This document shows, piece by piece, positions 1 to 5,130 of a stretch of 5,130 nt of DNA (position 1 is the first letter of the stretch; each line of letters starts with the position of its first letter). The stretch is from Bacteroidota bacterium (GTDB lineage: Bacteria; Bacteroidota; Ignavibacteria; Tepidaquicellales; Tepidaquicellaceae). The notes beneath the pieces were generated by a model. It had not been told where the DNA came from, made no database searches, and was given only the letters and a program-made list of their open reading frames with translations. The position numbers and the translations under genes were made by a program. The DNA is taken from assembly GCA_003519545.1 (NCBI GenBank), contig DOWN01000277.1, positions 1 through 5,130 on the forward strand, written 5' to 3'.

Positions 1-52
1 AAATTGCATTGTTCAGTTCGATAAAATTAAAATCTAATATATTTTTCTTCAT
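1..52 (-). CDS. 5' end of a divergent gene, product uncertain (partial)
   Basis: Reading the minus strand from an ATG at 52-50 gives 17 uninterrupted codons, MKKNILDFNFIELNNAI, before the window ends. The Lys-rich start, the open frame and the position opposite the helicase gene across a very AT-rich gap suggest the N-terminus of a real gene transcribed leftward. The fragment is too short to identify. The pattern 'N-I-L-D-F-x-x-x-E-L' loosely recalls the first residues of the 23S rRNA/tRNA methyltransferase RlmN, but this is only a guess and no symbol is given. A chance open frame of this length is quite possible in such AT-rich DNA. Confidence 0.4.
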   Translation of the reverse strand, partial: MKKNILDFNFIELNNAI

Positions 53-166
53 CTTCAAAAATACTTTATATGAATATAAATATATATTTAAAAAAAATTA
101 TCACATTTAAAATAAAATAATTATTCTATATAAGTTTAAATCAGAATTAAGTATTTTGAATTCCTT
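53..166. promoter_or_regulatory. AT-rich divergent intergenic region, probable promoters
   Basis: This 114-base gap separates the leftward partial gene from the helicase gene. About 14 of its 114 bases are G or C, far below the flanking coding DNA, which is typical of promoter-bearing spacers in low-GC genomes. It should hold the promoter of the helicase/EVE unit and perhaps that of the leftward gene. Matches to the Bacteroidota -7 element TAnnTTTG exist (TAAGTTTA at 131-138, one mismatch; TATTTTTG at 63-56 on the minus strand, exact), but no -33 TTG lies at suitable spacing, so no exact promoter is claimed. There is no hairpin or coding potential worth noting. Confidence 0.35.
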
Positions 167-2392
167 ATGAGTTTTGACCTTAACATTTTAAACCCACAAC
201 AGAAAGAAGCAGTTACTAACACCGAAGGTCCCTGTATGATTATTGCAGGTGCCGGAAGCGGTAAGACACGTGTTTTAACATATAAGATTGCATATCTTAT
301 TGAGAGTGGTGTAAGTCCTTATGAGATACTTGCTTTAACTTTCACAAACAAAGCGGCTCACGAAATGAGAGAAAGGGTCTCAAAAATCTCTCCCGATAGT
401 TCAGATAAACTTTGGATGGGGACATTCCATTCCATATTCGCAAGGATTTTAAGATTTGAAGGGCAAAGAATTGGATTTGACAGAAATTTTACAATATATG
501 ATTCGGATGACAGTTTATCTATTATAAAACAGGCAATGAGTCTGAATAATATTTCTGTTGACAGTGTAAATCCAAAATCAATTCAGTCATCAATAAGTAA
601 ACTTAAAAACCGTTTTATATCCCCGATTGATTTTTCTCTTAAAAACAAAAATGATTTTGAAAAAAGAGTCTCATTCGTTTATACTACATATCAGGAAATC
701 CTGAAAAAAAATAATTCAATGGATTTTGATGATTTACTTGTGAAGCCGATAGAACTATTTAATTCTAATCCTGATATTTTAGAAAAATATCAGGAGAGAT
801 TTAAATTTATTTTGGTTGATGAATATCAGGATACAAACAGGGCACAATATATAATCATCAGAGCATTATCTCAGAAATATAAAAATCTTTCGATTGTAGG
901 AGATGACGCACAGTCAATTTATAAATGGAGAGGGGCAGAAATTCAAAATATTTTTGATTTTGAAACCGATTATAAAGACAGAAAACTGTTCAGACTTGAG
1001 CAAAATTACAGATCAACAAAAAAGATACTCGAACTGGCAGATGATGTAATCAAGAAAAATAAAAAGCAGATTGAAAAAAATTTATGGACGGAAAATGACG
1101 AAGGTGAAGAAATTCATTTGATTGAAAATATGACTGACAGAGAAGAAGGACTGAAAACTGCCAAATATATTCTTGATGAGATTCAGAAAGAAAAATATAA
1201 TTTCAAAGATTTTGTAATTTTATACAGAACAAATGCACAGTCGAGAACAATTGAAGATGCTTTAAGAGTTCAAAAAATTCCTTATGTGATAATTGGCGGA
1301 ATTAGATTTTATCAAAGAAAAGAAATTAAAGATTTGCTCTCATACTTTAAGATTGTGGTTAATCATTCGGATAGCGAAGCATTGCTCAGAATTTTAGGAT
1401 TAACTGAAGGCATTGGTAAAACTACAATTGATAAACTTAAAGAAATATCCTACAATGAAGAATTACCGATTTATGAAGTTTTAAAAAAAATAAACGGGTA
1501 TCCGGAATTTTCATCTAAGGTTAAGATTAAACTTGATGATTTATTTAAATTCATTGAAAAATATTCCGTATTGCTTAACGAAATAAAATTAACTGAACTG
1601 ACACGAGGAATACTTGACGAAACAGGAATTATCAGAGATTTAAAATATGAGAATACACTTGAAGCGGAGGAGAGAATTTCTAACATTCAGGAATTGATTT
1701 CCGCTATTGCTGAATATGACGATAATCATGACAATGCAAAGTTAGAAGGATTTTTACAGGATGTGTCATTAGTTTCAGATATTGATACTATTGATAATCA
1801 GAAAAATGCAGTAACATTGATGACAATACACTCAGCAAAAGGGTTGGAATTTCCGGTAGTGTTTATAACAGGTTTGGAAGAAGGATTATTCCCCGTCAGT
1901 AATTCAATAATTCAGGAAGAAGAACTTGAAGAAGAAAGAAGACTTTTTTATGTTGCAATCACAAGGGCAATGAAAAAGTTATATCTTATGTATGCAAATC
2001 AAAGATATAAATTCGGAACACCCTCTTATCAGGCAAGGTCAAGATTTTTAAAAGAAATTTCCCCTGATATATATGATAAGTATATTAAATACGAAGGACT
2101 GAAAACTTTTAATACAGGTGCAAACAGTGTAAGATCGAGACAGGGAAAATCTATTCAATATGATTTTTCCGGATTCAATCATAAGAAAAAAGTTGAAGAA
2201 GAATTTGATAACGATAAATTTCCGGATATTAAAAAAGGTGTAACAGTCAGTCATGAAACTTTCGGTAAAGGAAAAGTACTTGGCATACATGGAAAAGGAC
2301 TTGATAAGAAAGCAGAAATTTATTTTGAAGATATCGGACTGAAAAAAATAGTTTTAAAATATGCAAAACTAACAATAAATGAGATAGAATGA
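167..2392 (+). CDS. uvrD: UvrD/PcrA-type ATP-dependent DNA helicase (superfamily 1A)
   Basis: A 741-residue 3'-5' DNA helicase, close to the usual 700-750 residues of UvrD/PcrA. The superfamily 1A motifs are all present: Q motif LNPQQKEAV (8-16), Walker A AGAGSGKT (27-34), Ia TFTNKAA (58-64), GTFHS (85-89), Walker B LVDEYQDTN (216-224), III VGDDAQSIYKWRGA (244-257), IV LEQNYRS (277-283), V TIHSAKGLEF (553-562) and VI EERRLFYVAITRA (589-601). The C-terminus (about 691-735, with VSHETFGKGKVLGIHG at 694-709) is the Tudor-like domain that in PcrA/UvrD contacts RNA polymerase. The family unwinds DNA in nucleotide excision and mismatch repair, removes RecA filaments and acts at transcription-replication conflicts. 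The complete domain set argues against Rep or RecB/AddA. The start is the first in-frame ATG after a stop at 137-139; no Shine-Dalgarno is visible. Its stop overlaps the start of the EVE gene. Whether to call it uvrD or pcrA is only naming. Confidence 0.96.
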   Translation: MSFDLNILNPQQKEAVTNTEGPCMIIAGAGSGKTRVLTYKIAYLIESGVSPYEILALTFTNKAAHEMRERVSKISPDSSDKLWMGTFHSIFARILRFEGQRIGFDRNFTIYDSDDSLSIIKQAMSLNNISVDSVNPKSIQSSISKLKNRFISPIDFSLKNKNDFEKRVSFVYTTYQEILKKNNSMDFDDLLVKPIELFNSNPDILEKYQERFKFILVDEYQDTNRAQYIIIRALSQKYKNLSIVGDDAQSIYKWRGAEIQNIFDFETDYKDRKLFRLEQNYRSTKKILELADDVIKKNKKQIEKNLWTENDEGEEIHLIENMTDREEGLKTAKYILDEIQKEKYNFKDFVILYRTNAQSRTIEDALRVQKIPYVIIGGIRFYQRKEIKDLLSYFKIVVNHSDSEALLRILGLTEGIGKTTIDKLKEISYNEELPIYEVLKKINGYPEFSSKVKIKLDDLFKFIEKYSVLLNEIKLTELTRGILDETGIIRDLKYENTLEAEERISNIQELISAIAEYDDNHDNAKLEGFLQDVSLVSDIDTIDNQKNAVTLMTIHSAKGLEFPVVFITGLEEGLFPVSNSIIQEEELEEERRLFYVAITRAMKKLYLMYANQRYKFGTPSYQARSRFLKEISPDIYDKYIKYEGLKTFNTGANSVRSRQGKSIQYDFSGFNHKKKVEEEFDNDKFPDIKKGVTVSHETFGKGKVLGIHGKGLDKKAEIYFEDIGLKKIVLKYAKLTINEIE

Positions 2393-2796
2393 ATTACTGG
2401 TTATTAAAAACAGAACCCTCAGTTTACAACTGGGATGATTTAATAAAAGATAAAAAAACCATTTGGGATGGAGTTACAAGCCCTGCGGGATTAATGTTTA
2501 TCAGGCAAATTAAAAAAGGTGATAAAGCAATTATTTATCATACCGGTGATGAAAGGCAAATGGTTGGTATTGCAGAGGTTATGTGTGATTCTTATCAGGA
2601 TCCAAAATCGGACAATCCCAAAATTGTAGTTTTTGATATAAAGCCGCTAAAGAAATTTAAAAAATTTATTACACTCGGAGAAATTAAAAATAATCCGAGA
2701 TACAAAGATTTCAGATTAGTAAAAGAGGGACGACTTTCAGTCGTCCCTGTTCCTGAAGAATTCTGGAATGATTTTATTAAAATGAGTGAGAGTTAA
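2389..2796 (+). CDS. EVE domain-containing protein (PUA-like modified-base reader)
   Basis: A 135-residue single-domain protein, the normal length for bacterial stand-alone EVE proteins (related to human THYN1). Diagnostic segments are the N-terminal YWLLKTEPSVYNWDDL (3-18), WDGV (26-29), KKGDKAIIYH (42-51), VGIAEV (59-64) and the C-terminal RLSVVPVPEEFW (115-126). EVE domains have the PUA fold and, where studied, bind modified bases such as 5-methylcytosine derivatives in DNA or modified RNA. The ligand of this one is unknown. No signal peptide or membrane segment is seen, so it is presumably cytoplasmic. The ATG at 2389 overlaps the helicase stop (ATGA, 2389-2392), implying translational coupling and co-expression. 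It ends three bases from the stop of the convergent gene. Its 3' part contains a perfect GC-rich inverted repeat that may serve the opposite strand (see terminator entry). Confidence 0.92.
   Translation: MNYWLLKTEPSVYNWDDLIKDKKTIWDGVTSPAGLMFIRQIKKGDKAIIYHTGDERQMVGIAEVMCDSYQDPKSDNPKIVVFDIKPLKKFKKFITLGEIKNNPRYKDFRLVKEGRLSVVPVPEEFWNDFIKMSES
2716..2748 (-). terminator. Candidate intrinsic terminator of the secreted-protein gene, inside the EVE coding sequence
   Basis: Arms AGGGACGACT (2726-2735) and AGTCGTCCCT (2739-2748) are perfect reverse complements around a 3-base loop, giving a 10-bp stem with 6 G-C pairs in DNA that is otherwise about 30% GC. On the minus strand the loop reads GAA, and the hairpin is followed directly by CTTTTACT, a short U-tract. 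It lies 51 bases past the stop codon of the minus-strand gene, a reasonable terminator position. On the plus strand no U-run follows it, so termination of the minus transcript is the better reading. The U-tract is weak (four Us after one C). The stem also encodes conserved EVE residues GRLSVVP, so coincidence cannot be excluded. Confidence 0.5.
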
Positions 2797-2799
2797 ATT

Positions 2800-4578
2800 T
2801 TATTTTATTAAAACCATTCTCTTTGAAGATATAAAGTTTTCGGCAATAAGAGTATAGTAATAAACACCTGAACTCATATTTTTACCGTTAAAAACTACTT
2901 CATAACTTCCCGGAGTTAAATTCGATTTTAACAAAGTTTGCACTTCTTTTCCGTTAATATCACTTACAACTAATTTTACATTACTATTTTCTTTAACTGA
3001 AAAATTAATTTTAGTTTCAGGGTTAAAAGGATTCGGGAAATTCTGCTCAAGAGTGAACTGTAGTGGAATTTCATTTGAATATTTGTTTATGTTTACAATT
3101 CCACCATTTTCAATTACTGAAATAAATCTGTTAAGTTGTATGTTTGCAAATTTATTTACACTTCCTGATTGCCACTCAACAATCATAGAATCAATAACAG
3201 TTGCATTTCCCAATCCGAAATTTAACCAAAGGTTCTGAGAACAATATCCGGATTGCCCTTCCACAATTTTTGTTTGCCAAACAGGGTTTCCATTAATGTT
3301 CGCTTTTATTTTTACTTTTGTTCCTATACCTGCTCTGTTAGAGGTAACACCTGAAGTTCTAATTTGTATATACTTATTAGAATTTCCATTATTCAGATAG
3401 AAATAGTTATTTTGATTTTCATTAAAAGTATTAGCAACAAATAGATCAGGGAAACCGTCTGAGTTCATATCACCAAATGCCAAACCATAAGAATAACCGC
3501 TATCAGAAACCGAAGCATCGTTTGTAATTTTTTCAAAATTTGGAGAAGAGGTTTCCATAAGAAGATTTTTATATAATTTATTTTTCAATCTTACACCAGG
3601 AGGACCGTATGCCTGAGTTACGAACATATCAATATCACCGTCATTATCAATATCAACCCAAGATGATGAAGCATGATATCCCGAATCATTATTAATAACA
3701 GTTGAATTAACTTTAGTAAATAATAAATTTCCGTCGTTTCTATAAAGTGCATTTGGTCTGTTTCCATGATTTGCTACGAAAACATCCATATCACCGTCAT
3801 TGTCATAGTCACCCCAACTTCCGCTCCATGAGTTACTTGCATCAGTAGTAATTGCTGATGAAGTATTTTTTGTGAAATAACCTGAACCGTTATTTATGTA
3901 AAGAAAATTATTCTGTCCAACTTCATTCGTAACATAAATATCAAGGTCTCTGTCATTATCAATATCAATCCAGTTTACACCTCTTGAATCGGCAGTTTCG
4001 TTAACAGCAATTCCTGTATCAATTTTTACATAATTTAAATTCCCAAGATTTTTATAAAGAAAATTTTTATGACCTGCTCCAAAACTATTTGTTACAAAAA
4101 TATCAACTAAACCATCACTGTCATAGTCACCAAATGAAACCGCTTCAGAAAATCCGAAATTAGTAGAAACAGGACTGGTGTTGAGAAAAGTAAAATTTCC
4201 CATCGTGTTATTTCTATATAGCCTGTCAGCATTATTTCCCCAGTTAACATAACAGACATCAAGGAAACCATCATTATCAATATCAGCCCAGGAGGCACCA
4301 TCATCTCTGCTGACATCATTTACGATGGTTAAATCTGTAATTTTTGTGAATGAACCGTTACCGTTATTTTTATATAAAAAATTTACTGCTCCCGGTTGAG
4401 GCCCATTAGTTACATAAATATCGAGTAATCCGTCATTGTTATAATCAATAAGAGTTACTGCTCTTGATGCACCTCCGTCATTTACAAGTTGACCTGTTGT
4501 AACTTTTGTAAAGTATTGTGAGTAAGATGAGTTAAAACTAACGATGACTGCTAAAATGGAAAGAATAATTGTTTTCAT
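2800..4578 (-). CDS. Secreted FG-GAP/VCBS-repeat protein with ASPIC/UnbV domain and T9SS sorting domain
   Basis: A complete 592-residue exported protein. Residues 1-20 are a signal peptide (MKTII, hydrophobic core, SSYS) with likely cleavage before Q21. Residues about 35-400 carry seven FG-GAP/VCBS repeats with DxDxDGxxD-type calcium loops, implying a seven-bladed beta-propeller. Residues about 413-490 (NRAGIGTKVKI, VEGQSGYCSQNLWLNFGLG, IVEWQSG) match the ASPIC/UnbV domain seen in CRTAC1-like proteins. Residues 508-592 are a type A T9SS sorting domain (FTLEQNFPNPFNPETKI, NVKLVVSDINGKEV, SSGVYYYTL, ending KRMVLIK), so the protein should cross the outer membrane through the Por machinery and be released or surface-attached. 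A role in adhesion or extracellular binding is inferred; no catalytic residues are evident. Blade 4 has Arg in place of the loop Gly. The start has an in-frame stop just upstream (4588-4590) and an AT-rich leader without Shine-Dalgarno. It is convergent with the EVE gene and divergent from the next gene. Confidence 0.93.
   Translation of the reverse strand: MKTIILSILAVIVSFNSSYSQYFTKVTTGQLVNDGGASRAVTLIDYNNDGLLDIYVTNGPQPGAVNFLYKNNGNGSFTKITDLTIVNDVSRDDGASWADIDNDGFLDVCYVNWGNNADRLYRNNTMGNFTFLNTSPVSTNFGFSEAVSFGDYDSDGLVDIFVTNSFGAGHKNFLYKNLGNLNYVKIDTGIAVNETADSRGVNWIDIDNDRDLDIYVTNEVGQNNFLYINNGSGYFTKNTSSAITTDASNSWSGSWGDYDNDGDMDVFVANHGNRPNALYRNDGNLLFTKVNSTVINNDSGYHASSSWVDIDNDGDIDMFVTQAYGPPGVRLKNKLYKNLLMETSSPNFEKITNDASVSDSGYSYGLAFGDMNSDGFPDLFVANTFNENQNNYFYLNNGNSNKYIQIRTSGVTSNRAGIGTKVKIKANINGNPVWQTKIVEGQSGYCSQNLWLNFGLGNATVIDSMIVEWQSGSVNKFANIQLNRFISVIENGGIVNINKYSNEIPLQFTLEQNFPNPFNPETKINFSVKENSNVKLVVSDINGKEVQTLLKSNLTPGSYEVVFNGKNMSSGVYYYTLIAENFISSKRMVLIK
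3445..4446 (-). repeat. Seven-unit FG-GAP/VCBS calcium-loop repeat region
   Basis: Seven Asp-rich loops sit in the secreted protein at residues 45-53 (DYNNDGLLD), 99-107 (DIDNDGFLD), 151-159 (DYDSDGLVD), 205-213 (DIDNDRDLD), 257-265 (DYDNDGDMD), 309-317 (DIDNDGDID) and 370-378 (DMNSDGFPD). Spacing is 54, 52, 54, 52, 52 and 61 residues, the period of a beta-propeller blade; the last gap is longer because of an insertion near residues 339-347. At DNA level the loops are imperfect repeats, for example TCATTATCAATATCA near 3641, 3954 and 4271. Each loop is expected to bind one calcium ion; unit 4, with Arg for Gly, may be weakened. Confidence 0.9.
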
Positions 4579-4658
4579 AATTAAAATTTAGTTTTATGAA
4601 TAAAAACGCAATTATTTGATTTTAGTTTTTCTAATATTACATTTAATCATTTACTTCT
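4579..4658. promoter_or_regulatory. Divergent intergenic region between the secreted-protein gene and the next gene
   Basis: An 80-base AT-rich spacer with a start codon at each edge facing outward, so promoters for both genes should lie here or reach into the coding ends. Neither start is preceded by a Shine-Dalgarno sequence. The string TTTAGTTTT occurs twice in the same orientation (4587-4595 and 4621-4629), which could be an operator pair or chance in AT-rich DNA. No convincing TAnnTTTG with an upstream TTG was found in either direction. Confidence 0.35.
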
Positions 4659-5094
4659 ATGAAACCAACCGAAGATTTATTTGAACTTATAAATTCACTT
4701 ACAAAAAGTGAAAAAAGGTATTTCAGAATTTACAGTTCATTACTTTCCGGTAAAAGGAAACAGGAAATGAATTATTTGAAATTATTTAATGAAATTGAAA
4801 AGCAGTGTAAAACCGGAATTTATGATGAGAAAAAAATCAAAGAGAAATTCAAAGGAAACAATTTTATAAAACAACTTACTTTCACAAAAAACTATTTATA
4901 TAATTTAATTTTAAAATCGCTTTTCAATTTTTATTCCGACAATTCACCTGATTTTATAAGTGCTTTGGGGGTTTTCAAACAAAGATTATTATATAAGAAA
5001 GGGCTTTATAATCAATACTTCAGAGGATTTAAATCGGTTAATTTAAATTTAGAGAAATATGAAAGATACGGACAACTTACAGATAATTTAAAAA
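4659..5094 (+). CDS. Uncharacterised Bacteroidota-type protein, N-terminal 145 residues (3' truncated)
   Basis: The frame opens at ATG 4659, just after an in-frame stop at 4644-4646, and runs without a stop to the window end. Genomic sequence stops at 5094, giving 145 genuine residues. Recognisable stretches are LFELINSLTKSEKRYFRIY (7-25), NYLKLFNEIEKQ (38-49), YDEKKIKEKF (55-64) and KNYLYNLILKSL (77-88). This 'LIxSLxxSEKRYF ... YLxLFxxI ... YDE ... KxYLYxxILKSL' pattern is one I associate from memory with large, probably alpha-helical (possibly TPR-like) hypothetical proteins of Bacteroidota; no function is known to me. It is Lys/Tyr/Phe-rich and predicted helical, with no signal peptide, so probably cytoplasmic. 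Residues translated after position 145 (TVSYTHLRAHET) come from, or span into, adapter DNA and should be dropped. Confidence 0.8.
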
Positions 5095-5130
5095 CTGTCT
5101 CTTATACACATCTCCGAGCCCACGAGACCG
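5095..5130 (+). other. Illumina Nextera adapter contamination (Tn5 mosaic end plus read-2 adapter)
   Basis: Bases 5095-5113 read CTGTCTCTTATACACATCT, the synthetic 19-base Tn5 mosaic end, and 5114-5128 read CCGAGCCCACGAGAC, the rest of the reverse-complemented Nextera read-2 transposase adapter. The last two bases, CG, are where an i7 index would begin. The mosaic end is an engineered hybrid of the IS50 outer and inner ends, so this is a library artefact and not a natural transposon end. The segment is also more GC-rich than its surroundings. The true contig end is 5094. Confidence 0.97.

Noticed and set aside
56..63. Exact TAnnTTTG (TATTTTTG) on the minus strand as a promoter for the left-edge gene
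   Set aside because: It lies only three bases before the ATG, would give a leaderless transcript, and has no TTG at the expected -33 position; such strings are common in AT-rich DNA.
1471..1686. Minus-strand 71-codon open frame inside the helicase gene
   Set aside because: It is antisense to conserved helicase coding sequence, has no family features, and is expected by chance in AT-rich coding DNA.
2048..2290. Minus-strand 80-codon open frame inside the helicase gene
   Set aside because: It is a shadow of the helicase C-terminal linker and Tudor region; its Phe/Ile-rich composition is simply the complement of Lys/Asp/Glu codons.
3053..3238. Plus-strand 61-codon open frame opposite the secreted-protein gene
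   Set aside because: It is antisense to the conserved ASPIC/UnbV and linker coding region and shows no independent coding signal.
4107..4319. Minus-strand 70-codon Met/Leu-rich open frame that could suggest a membrane peptide
   Set aside because: It is an out-of-frame reading of the Asp-rich calcium-loop repeats (GATATTGATAATGAT-like codons yield Met/Ile/Leu strings), so it is not a gene.
3641..4446. Regularly spaced similar DNA strings (TCATTATCAATATCA and variants) as a CRISPR-like array
   Set aside because: They are imperfect, spaced about 156 bases or multiples apart, in frame, and explained fully by the repeated calcium-binding loops of the VCBS protein.
4587..4629. Direct repeat TTTAGTTTT (4587-4595 and 4621-4629) as a regulator binding site pair
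   Set aside because: Nine AT-rich bases repeated once in an 80-base spacer is weak evidence, and no symmetry or known operator is recognised.
5095..5113. Apparent Tn5/IS50 transposon end
   Set aside because: The 19 bases are the synthetic mosaic end, and not the natural IS50 outer or inner end. They are followed directly by the Nextera adapter, so this is library preparation sequence, not a mobile element.

Overview
The window is an AT-rich (roughly 30% GC by eye) bacterial chromosome fragment, most likely from the Bacteroidota/Ignavibacteria side of the FCB superphylum. The strongest taxonomic sign is the secreted protein on the minus strand. It ends in a type IX secretion (T9SS) sorting domain of the 'NFPNPFNPETKI' type, a form typical of Ignavibacteria-like lineages. 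None of the starts outside the 4-base gene overlap has a convincing Shine-Dalgarno sequence, and the leaders are very AT-rich, which also fits this group. All genes use the standard code and look intact, apart from those cut by the window ends.

Layout, left to right. Positions 1-52 hold the first 17 codons of a probable minus-strand gene running off the left edge. A 114-base, about 12% GC, divergent intergenic region follows. Positions 167-2796 are a two-gene plus-strand unit: a full-length UvrD/PcrA DNA helicase and a small EVE-domain protein, joined by a 4-base ATGA overlap. Three bases beyond, and convergent with it, lies a 592-residue secreted protein (4578-2800, minus). It has a signal peptide, a seven-repeat FG-GAP/VCBS calcium-loop propeller, an ASPIC/UnbV domain and a T9SS C-terminal sorting domain. 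After an 80-base divergent intergenic region, a plus-strand gene of an uncharacterised Bacteroidota-type family begins at 4659 and is cut off.

The last 36 bases (5095-5130) are not genomic. They match the Illumina Nextera (Tn5 mosaic end plus read-2) adapter and probably the first two index bases. Genomic sequence ends at 5094, and the last translated residues of the truncated gene are artefactual.

The genes do not form a visible joint pathway. The helicase and EVE pair may be functionally linked (DNA repair or RNA polymerase-associated helicase plus a modified-base reader), but that rests only on translational coupling. The most interesting genuine signal is a perfect 10-bp-stem hairpin inside the EVE coding sequence. 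It is oriented to act as the intrinsic terminator of the opposing secreted-protein gene, so the same bases would encode protein on one strand and a terminator on the other. I see no defence system, CRISPR array, RNA gene or natural mobile element here.
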